A DNA stretch of 33,311 nucleotides from an uncultured Oscillospiraceae bacterium (GCA_910587395.1 CAJULJ010000032.1:1-33311); one strand, 5' to 3'; shown: positions 23,160 to 31,762, counted from the stretch's first letter. Numbers and translations are program-made. Notes: generated by a model not told the origin, from the sequence alone.

Positions 23160-24168
23160 GCACGCGCCCCCCTCTCTGCCGCAGGAGCAGCCAGATGAAG
23201 AAGGGTCCGCCCGCCAGAGACAGCACAATGCCCACCGGAAGCTCGTAGGGGGCGAACAGCAGCCGGGCCAGCAGGTCGCACAGGGTAAGCAGGAACGCTC
23301 CCCCCAGGGCGCACCCCGCCAGCAGGGGGCGGCTGTCCTCTCCCAGCAGGCGGCGCATGATGTGGGGTACGATGAGGCCGATGAAGCCCAGCAGCCCGGA
23401 AAAGCTGACCGCGGCCCCCGCCAGAGCGGCGGCCAGGGTGAGCAGGACGAGACGCAGGGGCCTGACCCGCAGTCCCAGGCTCTGAGCGGTGTCCGCCCCC
23501 AGCATGAGCACATCCAGCTCCCCGGTCAGGGAGAAAATGAGGACCATGGCCGCAAAAATCACCCAGAAGGCGGGGGTGATGCGCTCCATAGACAGGTTGG
23601 CTACCCCGCCGATGCGAAAATCAGAGTACCCGTTGAGAGCGTCCGGCACAAAGGTGATGACCGCGTCGATGGCGGCGCTGAACATGCCGGACACCGCCGC
23701 TCCCGCCAGCACCAGGGTGAGCTTGGAAGCCCCGGTTTTTTCCGCGACGAACAGCACCAGCAGCACCCCCAGCAGCGCCCCGGCGAAGGAGGCCATAGGG
23801 ACGGCGGCCCCAACGGTGGGAGCCAGCGCTCCGCACAGCGCCGCCCCCAGCCCCGCTCCGGAGCTGACGCCGATGATGTTGGGGGCGGCCAGGGGATTGC
23901 TCAGTATGCTCTGAATGACCGCGCCGGATACAGCCAGGGCAGACCCAGCCAGCAGGCAGGCGCAGGTGCGGGGCAGGCGGGCGTAACGGACAATCCGTTC
24001 CGCCGCGCCGCGGGGTTCATTCAGCAGGGCTGGAAGGATCTCCCCAGGGGCCACGGACACCGAGCCCAGGCACATGCTCAGCAGGGCGGCCAGCGCCACC
24101 AGGGCGCACAGCGCCGCCAGCAGCGGGGCGTTACCCCGCCGGATAGAGGATGTCGGCCAGCTTTTCAT
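23152..24168 (-). CDS. FecCD/BtuC-family ABC permease
   Basis: This 338-residue membrane protein has about ten helices of the BtuC fold. Conserved blocks include RLPRTCACLLAGSALAVSGA near residue 65, NPLAAPNIIGVSSGAGLGA, and the ATPase-coupling region GFIGLIVPHIMRRLLGEDSR near 265-285. The start lies inside the binding-protein gene (38-base overlap), and the end overlaps the ATPase gene by 8 bases. A single permease gene suggests a homodimer, as in BtuCD. Cargo is not decided by sequence: iron-siderophore, haem, cobalamin and other chelates are all transported by this family. Confidence 0.92.
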   Translation of the reverse strand: MKSWPTSSIRRGNAPLLAALCALVALAALLSMCLGSVSVAPGEILPALLNEPRGAAERIVRYARLPRTCACLLAGSALAVSGAVIQSILSNPLAAPNIIGVSSGAGLGAALCGALAPTVGAAVPMASFAGALLGVLLVLFVAEKTGASKLTLVLAGAAVSGMFSAAIDAVITFVPDALNGYSDFRIGGVANLSMERITPAFWVIFAAMVLIFSLTGELDVLMLGADTAQSLGLRVRPLRLVLLTLAAALAGAAVSFSGLLGFIGLIVPHIMRRLLGEDSRPLLAGCALGGAFLLTLCDLLARLLFAPYELPVGIVLSLAGGPFFIWLLLRQRGGRVHD

Positions 24169-25078
24169 AGGCTTCCCCCCAGCGCGCGTTAGGCTTCACG
24201 TTGTAAAGTGTGTGGTCCAGAGTGTGGAACCGCCCCTCCTCCACCGCCCGGAGGGTGGACCAGGCGGGGTTGGCCAGCAGGGTGTTCTCCAGCGTGGCGC
24301 GGGCCTTGTCTTTGTCCGAGCCCTGGAGAACGGCAAAGATATAGTCCGGGTCGGCGGCGATAACGCCCTCCAGACTGAGGTTTTCCAGCAGGGCGCCGTC
24401 GCTGTCCGCCACGTTGATACAGCCCAGGGCGGCAAGCATTTCCCCCAGCACACTGCCCCGGCTGCCCTTCACGGCGCAGCTGGAGCCGGAGGCGCGGACG
24501 TACAGAACCCTGGGTGCGGAGCCGTCCTGACGGGCAATGGCGCCCTCCACCCCGCCCCGCACCTGGACGCCGTAGGTTTGATAGTTTTCAGGGTGCCCGG
24601 TGAGCTGCGCGCAGACCTCCAGCATCCGCAGATAGTCCTCAAAGCTGTCCACCTTGAAATAAGCGGCGGGAATGCCCGCGCGTTCAAAGGTATCCAGCAG
24701 CTCCACGTCCGCGGCGGTATTGCAGCTGGCCAGGATAAGATCCGGCTCGCAGGAGAGCAGCCGCTCCAGGCTGGGCTCTTTCACGCTGCCCAGGTTGGTT
24801 ACCTCCTCGCCAAGCTCCAGGTCGAAGTTGGTCCATGCGTCCCCGGCGGCGGCGATCAGCGTATCCTTTCCTCCGGCGAGACACCAGATGTCGGCAAAGC
24901 TGCCGATGAGGGCCGCGGTCCGTTTTGGTCTGGCAAGCTCCAATTCCCGGCCCAGGTCATCGGTAAAGGACACTGTTTCGGCATTCCGGCCGGGGACGGA
25001 GGAGGACTCGCCGGGTGCCTTGGCGCAGCCGGTGAAAAGCGCGGCGAACAGGAGCGCAGCGGCACAAATACGTCTCAT
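24131..25078 (-). CDS. Metal-chelate ABC substrate-binding lipoprotein (FecB/BtuF type)
   Basis: A 315-residue periplasmic-binding-protein-like lipoprotein. The signal peptide ends in the lipobox LFTGC with the lipid-anchored Cys18. A class III binding fold follows (VSFTDDLGRELELARPKRTAALIGSFADIWCLAGG), with the EPSLERLLSCEPDLILA segment typical of FecB/BtuF proteins. Being outside the cell, it captures the chelate and hands it to the permease. It is the first gene of the five-gene operon and has its own promoter. The 5' leader is short and holds no cobalamin riboswitch that I can see, which argues mildly against B12 as cargo. Confidence 0.88.
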   Translation of the reverse strand: MRRICAAALLFAALFTGCAKAPGESSSVPGRNAETVSFTDDLGRELELARPKRTAALIGSFADIWCLAGGKDTLIAAAGDAWTNFDLELGEEVTNLGSVKEPSLERLLSCEPDLILASCNTAADVELLDTFERAGIPAAYFKVDSFEDYLRMLEVCAQLTGHPENYQTYGVQVRGGVEGAIARQDGSAPRVLYVRASGSSCAVKGSRGSVLGEMLAALGCINVADSDGALLENLSLEGVIAADPDYIFAVLQGSDKDKARATLENTLLANPAWSTLRAVEEGRFHTLDHTLYNVKPNARWGEAYEKLADILYPAG

Positions 25079-25125
25079 AACAGGAACCTCTCTTGTGATT
25101 ATTTCATGGAACGGCGCTTTTTGTT

Positions 25126-25154
25126 ATGGTATCCCATTCCTTTGGGGCTGTCAA
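25126..25154 (-). promoter_or_regulatory. Promoter of the importer-siroheme operon
   Basis: On the minus strand, TTGACA (25149-25154) and TACCAT (25126-25131) are 17 bases apart. The architecture is the same as that of the murQ promoter. No obvious Fur-box palindrome is seen. Confidence 0.65.
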
Positions 25155-25181
25155 TGATTGTTTCCCGGCGAAAAGGAGATA

Positions 25182-25210
25182 TTGCCATTTTCCCCAAAGG
25201 GAATTATAAT
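25182..25210 (+). promoter_or_regulatory. Promoter of the fructokinase-like gene
   Basis: TTGCCA (25182-25187) and TATAAT (25205-25210) are 17 bases apart, divergent from the importer promoter 30 bases away. Confidence 0.75.
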
Positions 25211-25282
25211 TAGAAGAAGCAGCCGGGAGGGCTGAGTGAAAACACACTGCCTGATCTTCAACGGGAAAGGGGAAGCATACCG

Positions 25283-26251
25283 ATGAATACTGACAAAAGA
25301 TTTGACGTAACCGCTCTGGGCGAGCTGCTGGTGGATTTTACGCAGAACGGCCGGAGTTCCCAGGGGAACGGCCTGTTTGAGGCCAACCCCGGCGGGGCGC
25401 CCTGCAACGTGCTGGCCATGCTGAGAAAGCTGGGCCGCTCCTGCGCCTTCGTGGGCAAGGTGGGAACAGACATGTTCGGCCATTTGCTGCGGGATGTGGC
25501 GGAGGAGGCGGGCATCTGCATGGATTATCTGGTGTTCGGCAAGGACGCGCGCACCACGCTGGCCTTCGTCAAGACCTTTCCCAACGGGGACCGGGATTTC
25601 TCCTTCTATCGCAATCCCGGGGCGGACATGATGCTCACTGAGGACGAGCTTCCTCTGGACGTGATCGCCGGCAGCCGGATCTTCCACTTCGGCAGCCTGT
25701 CCATGACCCACGAGGGCGTGCGCAAGGCCACATGCAGGGCCATCGACTGCGCCAGGCGGGGCGGAGCCGTCATCTCCTTTGACCCCAACCTCCGCCCGCC
25801 GCTGTGGGACAGCCTGGATGAGGCCAAAAGGCAGATCGAATACGGACTGGCCCGGTGCGACGTGCTGAAAATCGCCGACAACGAGCTGGAGTTCATGACC
25901 GGTGAGACGGATTTCGACAAGGGCGCGGCCATCCTGCGGGGAAAATACCCCGGCATCAAGCTGTTCAACGTCACTGCCGGGGCGGACGGCAGCTATTCCT
26001 ACTACGAGGACAAGCGGGTGTTCGTCCCCTCCTGCAAGCTGGGCGGCACCATCGAGACCACCGGCGCGGGGGATACCTTCTGCGCCAGCGTGCTGAACTT
26101 TGTGCTGGAGCGCGGCTTGGACGGGCTGACCGAGAACGATTTGACGGACATGCTCCGTTTTGCCAACACGGCGGCCTACCTTGTCACCACCCGGAAGGGG
26201 GCCATCCGCTCCATGCCCGAGCGGGCGGAGGTGGAAGCGCTACTGAACTAA
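25283..26251 (+). CDS. PfkB-family carbohydrate kinase, fructokinase-like
   Basis: A 322-residue ribokinase-fold sugar kinase. The N-terminal GELLVDF and NPGGAPCNVLAMLRKLG blocks and the C-terminal PfkB signature ETTGAGDTFCASVLNF with catalytic Asp264 are intact. Overall it most resembles bacterial fructokinases (ScrK-like) that feed fructose-6-phosphate into glycolysis, although other hexoses or nucleosides are possible. A GGGAAAGGGG Shine-Dalgarno region precedes the ATG. It is monocistronic, with its own promoter and terminator. It could use fructose released from raffinose-type sugars, but it is not linked to the alpha-galactosidase. Confidence 0.87.
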   Translation: MNTDKRFDVTALGELLVDFTQNGRSSQGNGLFEANPGGAPCNVLAMLRKLGRSCAFVGKVGTDMFGHLLRDVAEEAGICMDYLVFGKDARTTLAFVKTFPNGDRDFSFYRNPGADMMLTEDELPLDVIAGSRIFHFGSLSMTHEGVRKATCRAIDCARRGGAVISFDPNLRPPLWDSLDEAKRQIEYGLARCDVLKIADNELEFMTGETDFDKGAAILRGKYPGIKLFNVTAGADGSYSYYEDKRVFVPSCKLGGTIETTGAGDTFCASVLNFVLERGLDGLTENDLTDMLRFANTAAYLVTTRKGAIRSMPERAEVEALLN

Positions 26252-26279
26252 GCGCGCAGGATCGAATCAAAAAGCGGCG

Positions 26280-26314
26280 GCCGGCGCCGGGGCATCCCGG
26301 CACCGGCTGTTTTT
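26280..26314 (+). terminator. Intrinsic terminator after the fructokinase-like gene
   Basis: A 12-bp stem with one mismatch (26280-26291 with 26296-26307) is followed by TGTTTTT. It lies between convergent genes. Confidence 0.78.
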
Positions 26315-26317
26315 CGC

Positions 26318-27601
26318 TTATTCGCCCGGTCCAGCGATGGAAATTCCCTTCATGCGCACGGCGTAGGGGCCGTCGTATTGGGCGGTGAGGTAGCGTTCGG
26401 CGGAGAAGGTCAGATCCTTCTGGGCCTCTAGAATGCTTCCGTTGACCGAGCCGCCGGTGATGGGAATCGTTTTTCCGTCCTCGATGAGGTAGGCCAGACG
26501 GATTTCACCGCTGAAGTGGCCACTCATGGCGTCCATCTGGAAGTCGGAAAAGGTTACCGCCCATAAGCAGGGGGCCTTTTTCAACGTCTCAAAGGGTACG
26601 CTGCCGTTGCCGCAGGAGAATTTCTCGTAAAATCCGGTGGGCTTCACGTTCAGATAGCGGCAGAAACGGTTGGGGCCGTGGTAGGCGTTCAGCCTGCCGT
26701 TCTCCAGCACGGGCAGGTCGGCCATGGGAATGCCCTCCATGCTGTAAGGGACGGTGGCCCGGAGGGTCAGGGACAGGCGCTCGCCCGTTGTCTCCCCCTG
26801 CACGTCCTCCCCCTGCTTCCAGGTGGAGTAGCGGGCGTACACCGAGGAGGCGGAGGAGCGGCTGACATAATAGGACAGCACCTCGGCCACGGCGTTTCCA
26901 CTGAGCACCAGGTCATATTTGCCGCTTGCCAGCGCCTTTTGGGCGCGCGCCCGGTCCCGGACGAAAGAGAGGGCTTCCGCAACCTTGTCGGACAGGGCCT
27001 GCTCGTCCAGCTGGTCGTATTCGAAGGCGCCGTGCAGCTCCACGTCCTCCGGCTCCCGGCACTGGACCACGAATTCGCCGTTCACCCTGGCGTCAACGTA
27101 GGCCGCATCCGTTCCCTCGGAGGACAGAATATGATGGGAGCTGCGGCTGACAAACAGCTCGGCGGAATTGACAAAGGCGTCCTGGTGTGTGTCGGGGGCA
27201 AAGAGGGCCTTCACCATCCTGCCGGCGCTTCGGGCCAGGGGAGCCTCGGCCAGCTCTCCGGTCTTTTGCGCCATGGGGGCCTGTACCGGGTCGGGCAGGT
27301 CAAAATACGGGTTGGCGGCGAACCGGGCGGCGTAGTAGGCCCCCTTCAGCTCCTCATCCAAGCGGGCGTCGTCCATGGAGGCGATGAGCCGGACCGAGGT
27401 GAAGCCGCGGGCGGGCTTTCCGCCCTCCGGGTCCTCCACATCCCGGAACACGGTGACATCGTATTTGCGCACGTCCTTGCTCCGCCGTGTGTCCAGCTGC
27501 CGCTTGACAAAAAACAGCTCGGCGGTCTCCTCCACGGTTTCGTTGATGCGCCACATGGCGACGCCGCAGCGCTCCAAAGCACTTTTGATTCTCTCAATCA
27601 T
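26318..27601 (-). CDS. tldE: TldE/PmbA-like partner of TldD
   Basis: A 427-residue member of the TldD/PmbA family (U62). In characterised pairs TldE lacks the zinc site and forms a heterodimer with TldD that degrades unfolded peptides or trims leader peptides of ribosomal natural products. No HExxxH motif is found in this protein, as expected for TldE. The family folds show in KYDLVLSGNAVAEVL and ERLSLTLRATVPYSMEGIPMADLPVLENGRL. It starts 12 bases after tldD, with GAGGAGG in the gap and upstream. The gene name is assigned by its pairing and absence of the zinc motif. Confidence 0.82.
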   Translation of the reverse strand: MIERIKSALERCGVAMWRINETVEETAELFFVKRQLDTRRSKDVRKYDVTVFRDVEDPEGGKPARGFTSVRLIASMDDARLDEELKGAYYAARFAANPYFDLPDPVQAPMAQKTGELAEAPLARSAGRMVKALFAPDTHQDAFVNSAELFVSRSSHHILSSEGTDAAYVDARVNGEFVVQCREPEDVELHGAFEYDQLDEQALSDKVAEALSFVRDRARAQKALASGKYDLVLSGNAVAEVLSYYVSRSSASSVYARYSTWKQGEDVQGETTGERLSLTLRATVPYSMEGIPMADLPVLENGRLNAYHGPNRFCRYLNVKPTGFYEKFSCGNGSVPFETLKKAPCLWAVTFSDFQMDAMSGHFSGEIRLAYLIEDGKTIPITGGSVNGSILEAQKDLTFSAERYLTAQYDGPYAVRMKGISIAGPGE

Positions 27602-27613
27602 GGTTCCGCCTCC

Positions 27614-29026
27614 TCAGCCCAGCCGGATGCGGGCCTTCATATAGGGGCCGCCGTCCGACACCTTGACCCACTCCTTGTAGCCCTTGCCGCAGTGGCCGCT
27701 GCCGGACAGCCGCACATTTTCGCTCATCATGGACACGGATTTGAGCAGATCGGGCACGTAGCCGGTGAGGACGATGGGGGAGTAGAGCCTGCCCGTCAGC
27801 TTCCCATTTCTGATCTCCCTGGCGGTGGTCACCATGCACTGGATGCCCCAGTTTTTCGGGTCCTCCATGCCGCTGGAGGGGGTTTCCAGCAGGAAGCCGT
27901 TCTCAATGGAGGCGATCATCTCCTCCGGGGTGGAGCGGCCGCCCTGAAAATAGGTGTTGGTCATGCGGGTGTACGCCTTGCGCTCATAGCTCTCCCGGCG
28001 GCCGTTGCCGGTGGGGGCCACGCCCAGACGGGCGGCGCTGAGAGCGTCGCACATGCCCCGCTTCAAAACGCCCTGGTCAATGATCACCGTGTCCCCGGTA
28101 AGAGTGCCCTCGTCGTCAAAAAACATGGTGGCGGACTCGTCCACCGCGCTGCCGTCGTGCATGGTGACCAGGGGGCTGGCCACGTACTCGTTGATATAGC
28201 TTCTGGCCAGGGCACGGTCCTTGACGAACATATCCATCTCCACCCCATGGCCGAAGGCCTCGTGGACGATCATGCCGGTGGTGGCCGGGTCGCAGACGCA
28301 GTCGTACTCGCCGGGCGGGATGGGCCGGCTGTCCAGCAGCTCCAGGGCGTCGCGGGCGACCCGCTCCACTCCGGCGTCCATTTCATCCAGCAGCTCCGCG
28401 CCGCCCAGTACGGAGAAGGGGCGGTAGGACATCTTGATCTCCTGTCCCCGGGAGGCCATTACCGACACCATGGCGTTGGTCCACATCACCGTCTGGTCCA
28501 GATCCCGGCGCTCGGAGAGGAACAGCTTGCGGTACGCCCGGTAGCTCACCGCCGCCTGGGCGTCCAGCACGCGCTCGTCCACGGCTAGGGCCTTTTCCCG
28601 GATGGCTGTGATTTTGCCGACAACGGCCTCGTCGCCCAGCTCCCTGGGGTTGAGCTTCCAAGCGGTGGTTTTTTTCAGCGCCGCCGGTTCGTCCGCCGGG
28701 ATGGGGGCGGGCAGAGGGGCAATCCCCTCCAGAGCCTGGTTCTGCTCGGTCAGGCGCTTTGCGATCACCGCGCAGATGCCGGGGATCCTCTCCTCAGAAA
28801 ACTCGTTGAAGGAATACTCGGCGCAGCCCGCGCCGTCGAGCACCCGGACCACAAAGCCGGTGCCGCCTCCGGTGCCTGAGGCGGAGATGTTGGCTCCGGT
28901 TCGGCTGACCCGCCAGGTGCGGGCATCGTCCGCGACCGCCAGAACGGAGGCGTAGGGGTACGTCTCCCGCAGAGCCGCGACGAGCTTTTGCAGACCGGGT
29001 TTTGCCCGGTCGATGGATGGAAACAT
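27614..29026 (-). CDS. tldD: TldD-family zinc metallopeptidase
   Basis: This 470-residue TldD-type peptidase carries the HExxxH zinc motif, His255-Glu256-His260 in IVHEAFGHGVEMD. A C-terminal cysteine in SGSGHCGKGYKEW matches the family's third metal ligand region. Together with TldE it forms a barrel-like dimer that admits small unfolded peptides in the cytoplasm. AAGGAG precedes the ATG at the normal distance. I looked for a RiPP precursor or modification gene nearby and saw none, so general peptide turnover is the simplest role. It is divergent from the AAA ATPase gene, 284 bases away. Confidence 0.9.
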   Translation of the reverse strand: MFPSIDRAKPGLQKLVAALRETYPYASVLAVADDARTWRVSRTGANISASGTGGGTGFVVRVLDGAGCAEYSFNEFSEERIPGICAVIAKRLTEQNQALEGIAPLPAPIPADEPAALKKTTAWKLNPRELGDEAVVGKITAIREKALAVDERVLDAQAAVSYRAYRKLFLSERRDLDQTVMWTNAMVSVMASRGQEIKMSYRPFSVLGGAELLDEMDAGVERVARDALELLDSRPIPPGEYDCVCDPATTGMIVHEAFGHGVEMDMFVKDRALARSYINEYVASPLVTMHDGSAVDESATMFFDDEGTLTGDTVIIDQGVLKRGMCDALSAARLGVAPTGNGRRESYERKAYTRMTNTYFQGGRSTPEEMIASIENGFLLETPSSGMEDPKNWGIQCMVTTAREIRNGKLTGRLYSPIVLTGYVPDLLKSVSMMSENVRLSGSGHCGKGYKEWVKVSDGGPYMKARIRLG

Positions 29027-29168
29027 GTCCAGTCTCCTTTCCTGATTTTGGTTTCATGCTGTGCTGCCAGGGTATCGTACCATAAATATTCGGAAAGGGG
29101 AAGCCCTTTTCCGGGAAAACATGAGGCGGCGGCCAGATGGATTCGGCCCCGGACAGGGACGGCATTTC

Positions 29169-29197
29169 TTGACAGTCCCCGGTGAAAATACTATAAT
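29169..29197 (+). promoter_or_regulatory. Promoter of the CbxX/SpoVK-like ATPase gene
   Basis: TTGACA (29169-29174) and TATAAT (29192-29197) are exactly 17 bases apart, a perfect consensus. The leader to the ATG at 29311 is about 105 bases. The rest of 29027-29310 holds no gene that I can support; the tldD promoter must lie here but is not obvious. Confidence 0.85.
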
Positions 29198-29310
29198 AGA
29201 GCGGAAAAAGCAAATTCGGGATTGGGCGGTATGCCCATGGTCCAGGTGCTGTCGGAGTTCCAATCGGGCAGCGATGGCGAACAGACCGATTAAAAAGGAG
29301 CGTGCCCGAT

Positions 29311-30765
29311 ATGTCTCAACCCATGACGCCCGCCGCCGTCCACAAGCAGTATGACGAGGCCATGACCGCTTTCCGCCGCCAGATCGCGGAGCCCGCCGCG
29401 CGGGTGGCCTTCGGCCGGGAGGCCGACGGCTTCATGCGCGCCTGCGCCTGCGGCGTGTGGCACACCGACCAGGGGATGACTCCCCGGCATGTGGAATATT
29501 ACAACGCCATTTACTCCAAAGGCAACCCGGTGCCCACCGCCCTCTATTGGGAGCTGGCCTCGGCCGTGGAGGAATACCAGGGCTTTGTGCTGCCCAATTT
29601 TTTCCGTCGGCTGGTCCAGGCGGATCTGGAGCAGGGGCGCGGTCAGAGCCGCCGTTTTGTGGACACCTTCACCCTGATGCTGCTGCTGTTCGCCGCCGTG
29701 GACGGGAAGGTGAGCGAGGCGGAGGCGGGATTCGTGAACGCCTGCGCCGATTCCCTGTCCTCCTACTGCGACCACGCCGGGGTGTCCGGCGGAAAGTCCG
29801 GGCTGGATGTGAACGAGTTTGTGGCCCGCCGTACGGACGGCGCTCCCGTCAAGACGGGCAGGCCGGAGGATGAGGCGGTGTCTCCCGCCCCGGCCAAGAC
29901 CGAGGCCCCCAGGCAGGAGGAGGCGCCGGCGGAGCCGGAGCCGTCTCTGGAGGAGCTGCTGGCCCAGCTGGATGAGCTGTGCGGGCTGGCAAAGGTCAAG
30001 GAGGACGTGAAGGGACTCATCAATCTGGTAAAGGTGCGCAGGCTGCGCCAGGAGGCGGGGCTGCCGGTGCCGCCCATGTCGCTGCACTTGGTGTTTATGG
30101 GCAATCCGGGCACGGGAAAGACCACGGTGGCCCGGCTGCTGGCGAAAATTTATCACGCTGTGGGCGTGCTGTCCAAGGGCCAGCTGGTGGAGGTGGACCG
30201 GTCCGGGCTGGTGGCGGGCTTTGTGGGGCAGACCGCGCTCAAGACTCAGGAGGTTGTCGACAAGGCGCTGGGCGGGGTGCTGTTCATTGACGAGGCCTAC
30301 GCTCTGGCCAATCAGGACAATGCCAACGACTTTGGCCGGGAGGCCATCGAGGTGCTGCTCAAGGGGATGGAGGACCATCGGGACGACCTGATTGTCATTG
30401 TGGCGGGCTACACTGACCTGATGGGAGATTTTATTCATGCCAACCCCGGACTGGAGAGCCGGTTCAACAAATATTTTTATTTTGAGGACTACGACGGGGT
30501 GCAGCTGGCGGAGATTTTCCGCTCCGTCTGCAAAAAGAACGGCTATGAGCTGGACGAGGAGGCGGATAAAGCGGCGGCGGAGGCGTTCCAGGTGATGTAC
30601 GACCGGCGGGATGAGAATTTTGGAAACGCCCGGGATGTGCGCAATGTGTTCGAGGCGGCGGTGGCCCGTCAGGCCAATCGGGTGGCGGCTATGGAGGCAC
30701 CGAAAATGGAGGACCTGATGGCGCTCACTGTGACGGATTTGGATTTGGAGGAAAACGCCGAATAA
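29311..30765 (+). CDS. CbxX/CfqX (SpoVK-like) AAA ATPase with TerB-like N-terminus
   Basis: A 484-residue protein in three parts. Residues about 1-150 are helical and include LLLFAAVDGKVSEAEAGFV, the acidic DGxxxxxE pattern of TerB-like domains. About 175-210 is an acidic Pro/Ala/Glu linker. The rest is a CbxX/SpoVK AAA module with Walker A MGNPGTGKT (263-271), Walker B VLFIDEAY with Asp327/Glu328, and an arginine-finger region GLESRFNKYF. Relatives remodel protein complexes such as RuBisCO; in Firmicutes, SpoVK-type members are linked to sporulation. The target here is unknown. ATG at 29311 is chosen with AGGAG 10 bases before it; GTG at 29302 sits too close to that site. It is not related to the IetA ATPase beyond the AAA fold. 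Confidence 0.82.
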   Translation: MSQPMTPAAVHKQYDEAMTAFRRQIAEPAARVAFGREADGFMRACACGVWHTDQGMTPRHVEYYNAIYSKGNPVPTALYWELASAVEEYQGFVLPNFFRRLVQADLEQGRGQSRRFVDTFTLMLLLFAAVDGKVSEAEAGFVNACADSLSSYCDHAGVSGGKSGLDVNEFVARRTDGAPVKTGRPEDEAVSPAPAKTEAPRQEEAPAEPEPSLEELLAQLDELCGLAKVKEDVKGLINLVKVRRLRQEAGLPVPPMSLHLVFMGNPGTGKTTVARLLAKIYHAVGVLSKGQLVEVDRSGLVAGFVGQTALKTQEVVDKALGGVLFIDEAYALANQDNANDFGREAIEVLLKGMEDHRDDLIVIVAGYTDLMGDFIHANPGLESRFNKYFYFEDYDGVQLAEIFRSVCKKNGYELDEEADKAAAEAFQVMYDRRDENFGNARDVRNVFEAAVARQANRVAAMEAPKMEDLMALTVTDLDLEENAE

Positions 30766-30790
30766 AGGAATGGCCAAATCAGAGGAAAAG

Positions 30791-30824
30791 AACCGGCAGC
30801 CGCATAATATTGCGTCTGCCGGTT
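30791..30824 (+). terminator. Candidate terminator after the AAA ATPase gene
   Basis: A 13-bp stem with one mismatch (30791-30803 with 30812-30824) lies 26 bases past the stop. There is little T-run, so it is a weak call. Confidence 0.45.
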
Positions 30825-30995
30825 AACAATGTTGCAGGCTTTGCGGTTGGTTGAGCAATACTGTAATGTGGGCTTTCAGTTCCTCGGTGGCCCCGGCCTC
30901 CTTTGCATCCCCGGCATCATGCATTCCAACAGGTCATTGGCGGCGTTCTCGGTTTCCAACAGGTGGGTAATAGCTTACCGCTCAAAGCCAGTCTA
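30823..30995 (-). pseudogene. Degraded TnpV-like transposon protein fragment
   Basis: Shifting frames on the minus strand read RLALSGKL, then THLLETENAANDLLECM, then EAGATEELKAH, ending before TAA at 30823-30825. The order and wording resemble the middle of TnpV-type transposon-encoded proteins (a SGKL block, an ID/ANE helix and a GVTEALKA block). At least two frameshifts are needed to read it through. It abuts the recombinase fragment, so both are debris of one element. I base this on recalled family patterns only. Confidence 0.42.
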
Positions 30996-30997
30996 TT

Positions 30998-31206
30998 ACT
31001 GTACTGCCCGCAGGTGTATTGAGAAATGCGCTTGCCGTGGTTGGTGCGGCGGACGTACATCTTGCCGCCGCAATCGGCGCAGTAGAGCAAACCGGTCAGC
31101 GGTGCGGCCTGCCGCAGCCGTTCGGGCAGCGTCTGGAATTTTCTCTGATGCGTTGCACATTGTCAAAGGTTTCCTGGTCGATGATGGCCTCATGCGTGTT
31201 CTCAAA
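30998..31206 (-). pseudogene. Large serine recombinase fragment (zinc-ribbon region)
   Basis: Minus-strand frames read FENTHEAIIDQETFDNVQRI, then after a frameshift LPERLRQAAPLTGLLYCADC, GGKMYVRRTNHGKRISQYTC and GQYS. This is the recombinase-domain/zinc-ribbon junction of Tn4451/Tn1549-type site-specific serine recombinases, with its CADCGG cysteine pair and a following cysteine. The N-terminal catalytic domain and the C-terminal coiled coil are both gone. The fragment joins TnpV-like debris on one side and unassignable sequence (31207-31420) on the other. It shows that an integrative element once occupied this site. Confidence 0.78.
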
Positions 31207-31420
31207 CCTTGTATAGATGAAAAAGATACCGCCCGAAAACAGCAAAACAAAGTCACATAATCAAAGCAAAAACCGATATTTCAGCGCAAAAACAGGTAAG
31301 AAAAGTTTGGTTTTCCAAAACGGTCTCCCGTTTCAAAAAATTTACGCACCAAAGATGCAAAATCCGCTTTTTGCGGACGGAGTAAACTCGCTATCTACCC
31401 ACCCCCAGAGTGGCCGGAAA

Positions 31421-31687
31421 AGTCCGGCAGAGCTGATTACGGAAACACTGTGCAGTACCCGCCCGACTATCCGTATCGGCGGCGAGGACATACCCGCCGA
31501 GCAGGTCAAATCCCGTTTTTTGACGTTGGATTGTGAACACATCAACTATGTGTTTGAGAGCATGGCCCGCAACTCCACCGACATCCGTAACATCCGGGCC
31601 TATCTGCTGACCGCCCTGTATAACGCCACCATTACCATCAACAGCCACTATCAAGCGGAAGTCCGGCGGGATTGGAACAACTGTTAG
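31421..31687 (+). pseudogene. C-terminal DUF6017 fragment of an ICE replication-initiator-like protein
   Basis: An open frame from 31217 to 31687 carries recognisable sequence only in its last 88 residues. It reads SPAELITETLC, then IRIGGEDIPAEQVKSRFLTL, DCEHINYVFESMARN and IRNIRAYLLTALYNA. This resembles the DUF6017 domain found at the end of replication initiator (RepA-like) proteins of Tn1549-type conjugative elements. Upstream residues (31217-31420) do not resemble the family, so the initiator domain is missing. It points opposite to the recombinase fragment. An IS1182-type element begins just beyond its end. Confidence 0.7.
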
Positions 31688-31762
31688 ACTGTGAAAACGT
31701 ACCTCATTTCGGAACTGTTGACAAAGTGCCCCCAAAGCGATCAAAATATGGTATAATTAGAG

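Noticed and set aside
25079..25282. Cobalamin riboswitch ahead of the importer-siroheme operon
   Set aside because: The leader after the promoter is only about 40 bases and shows none of the conserved B12-box sequence.
26318..29026. RiPP (microcin- or lanthipeptide-type) cluster around tldDE
   Set aside because: No precursor-like small frame, radical-SAM, YcaO, LanM or dedicated exporter gene is present on either side.
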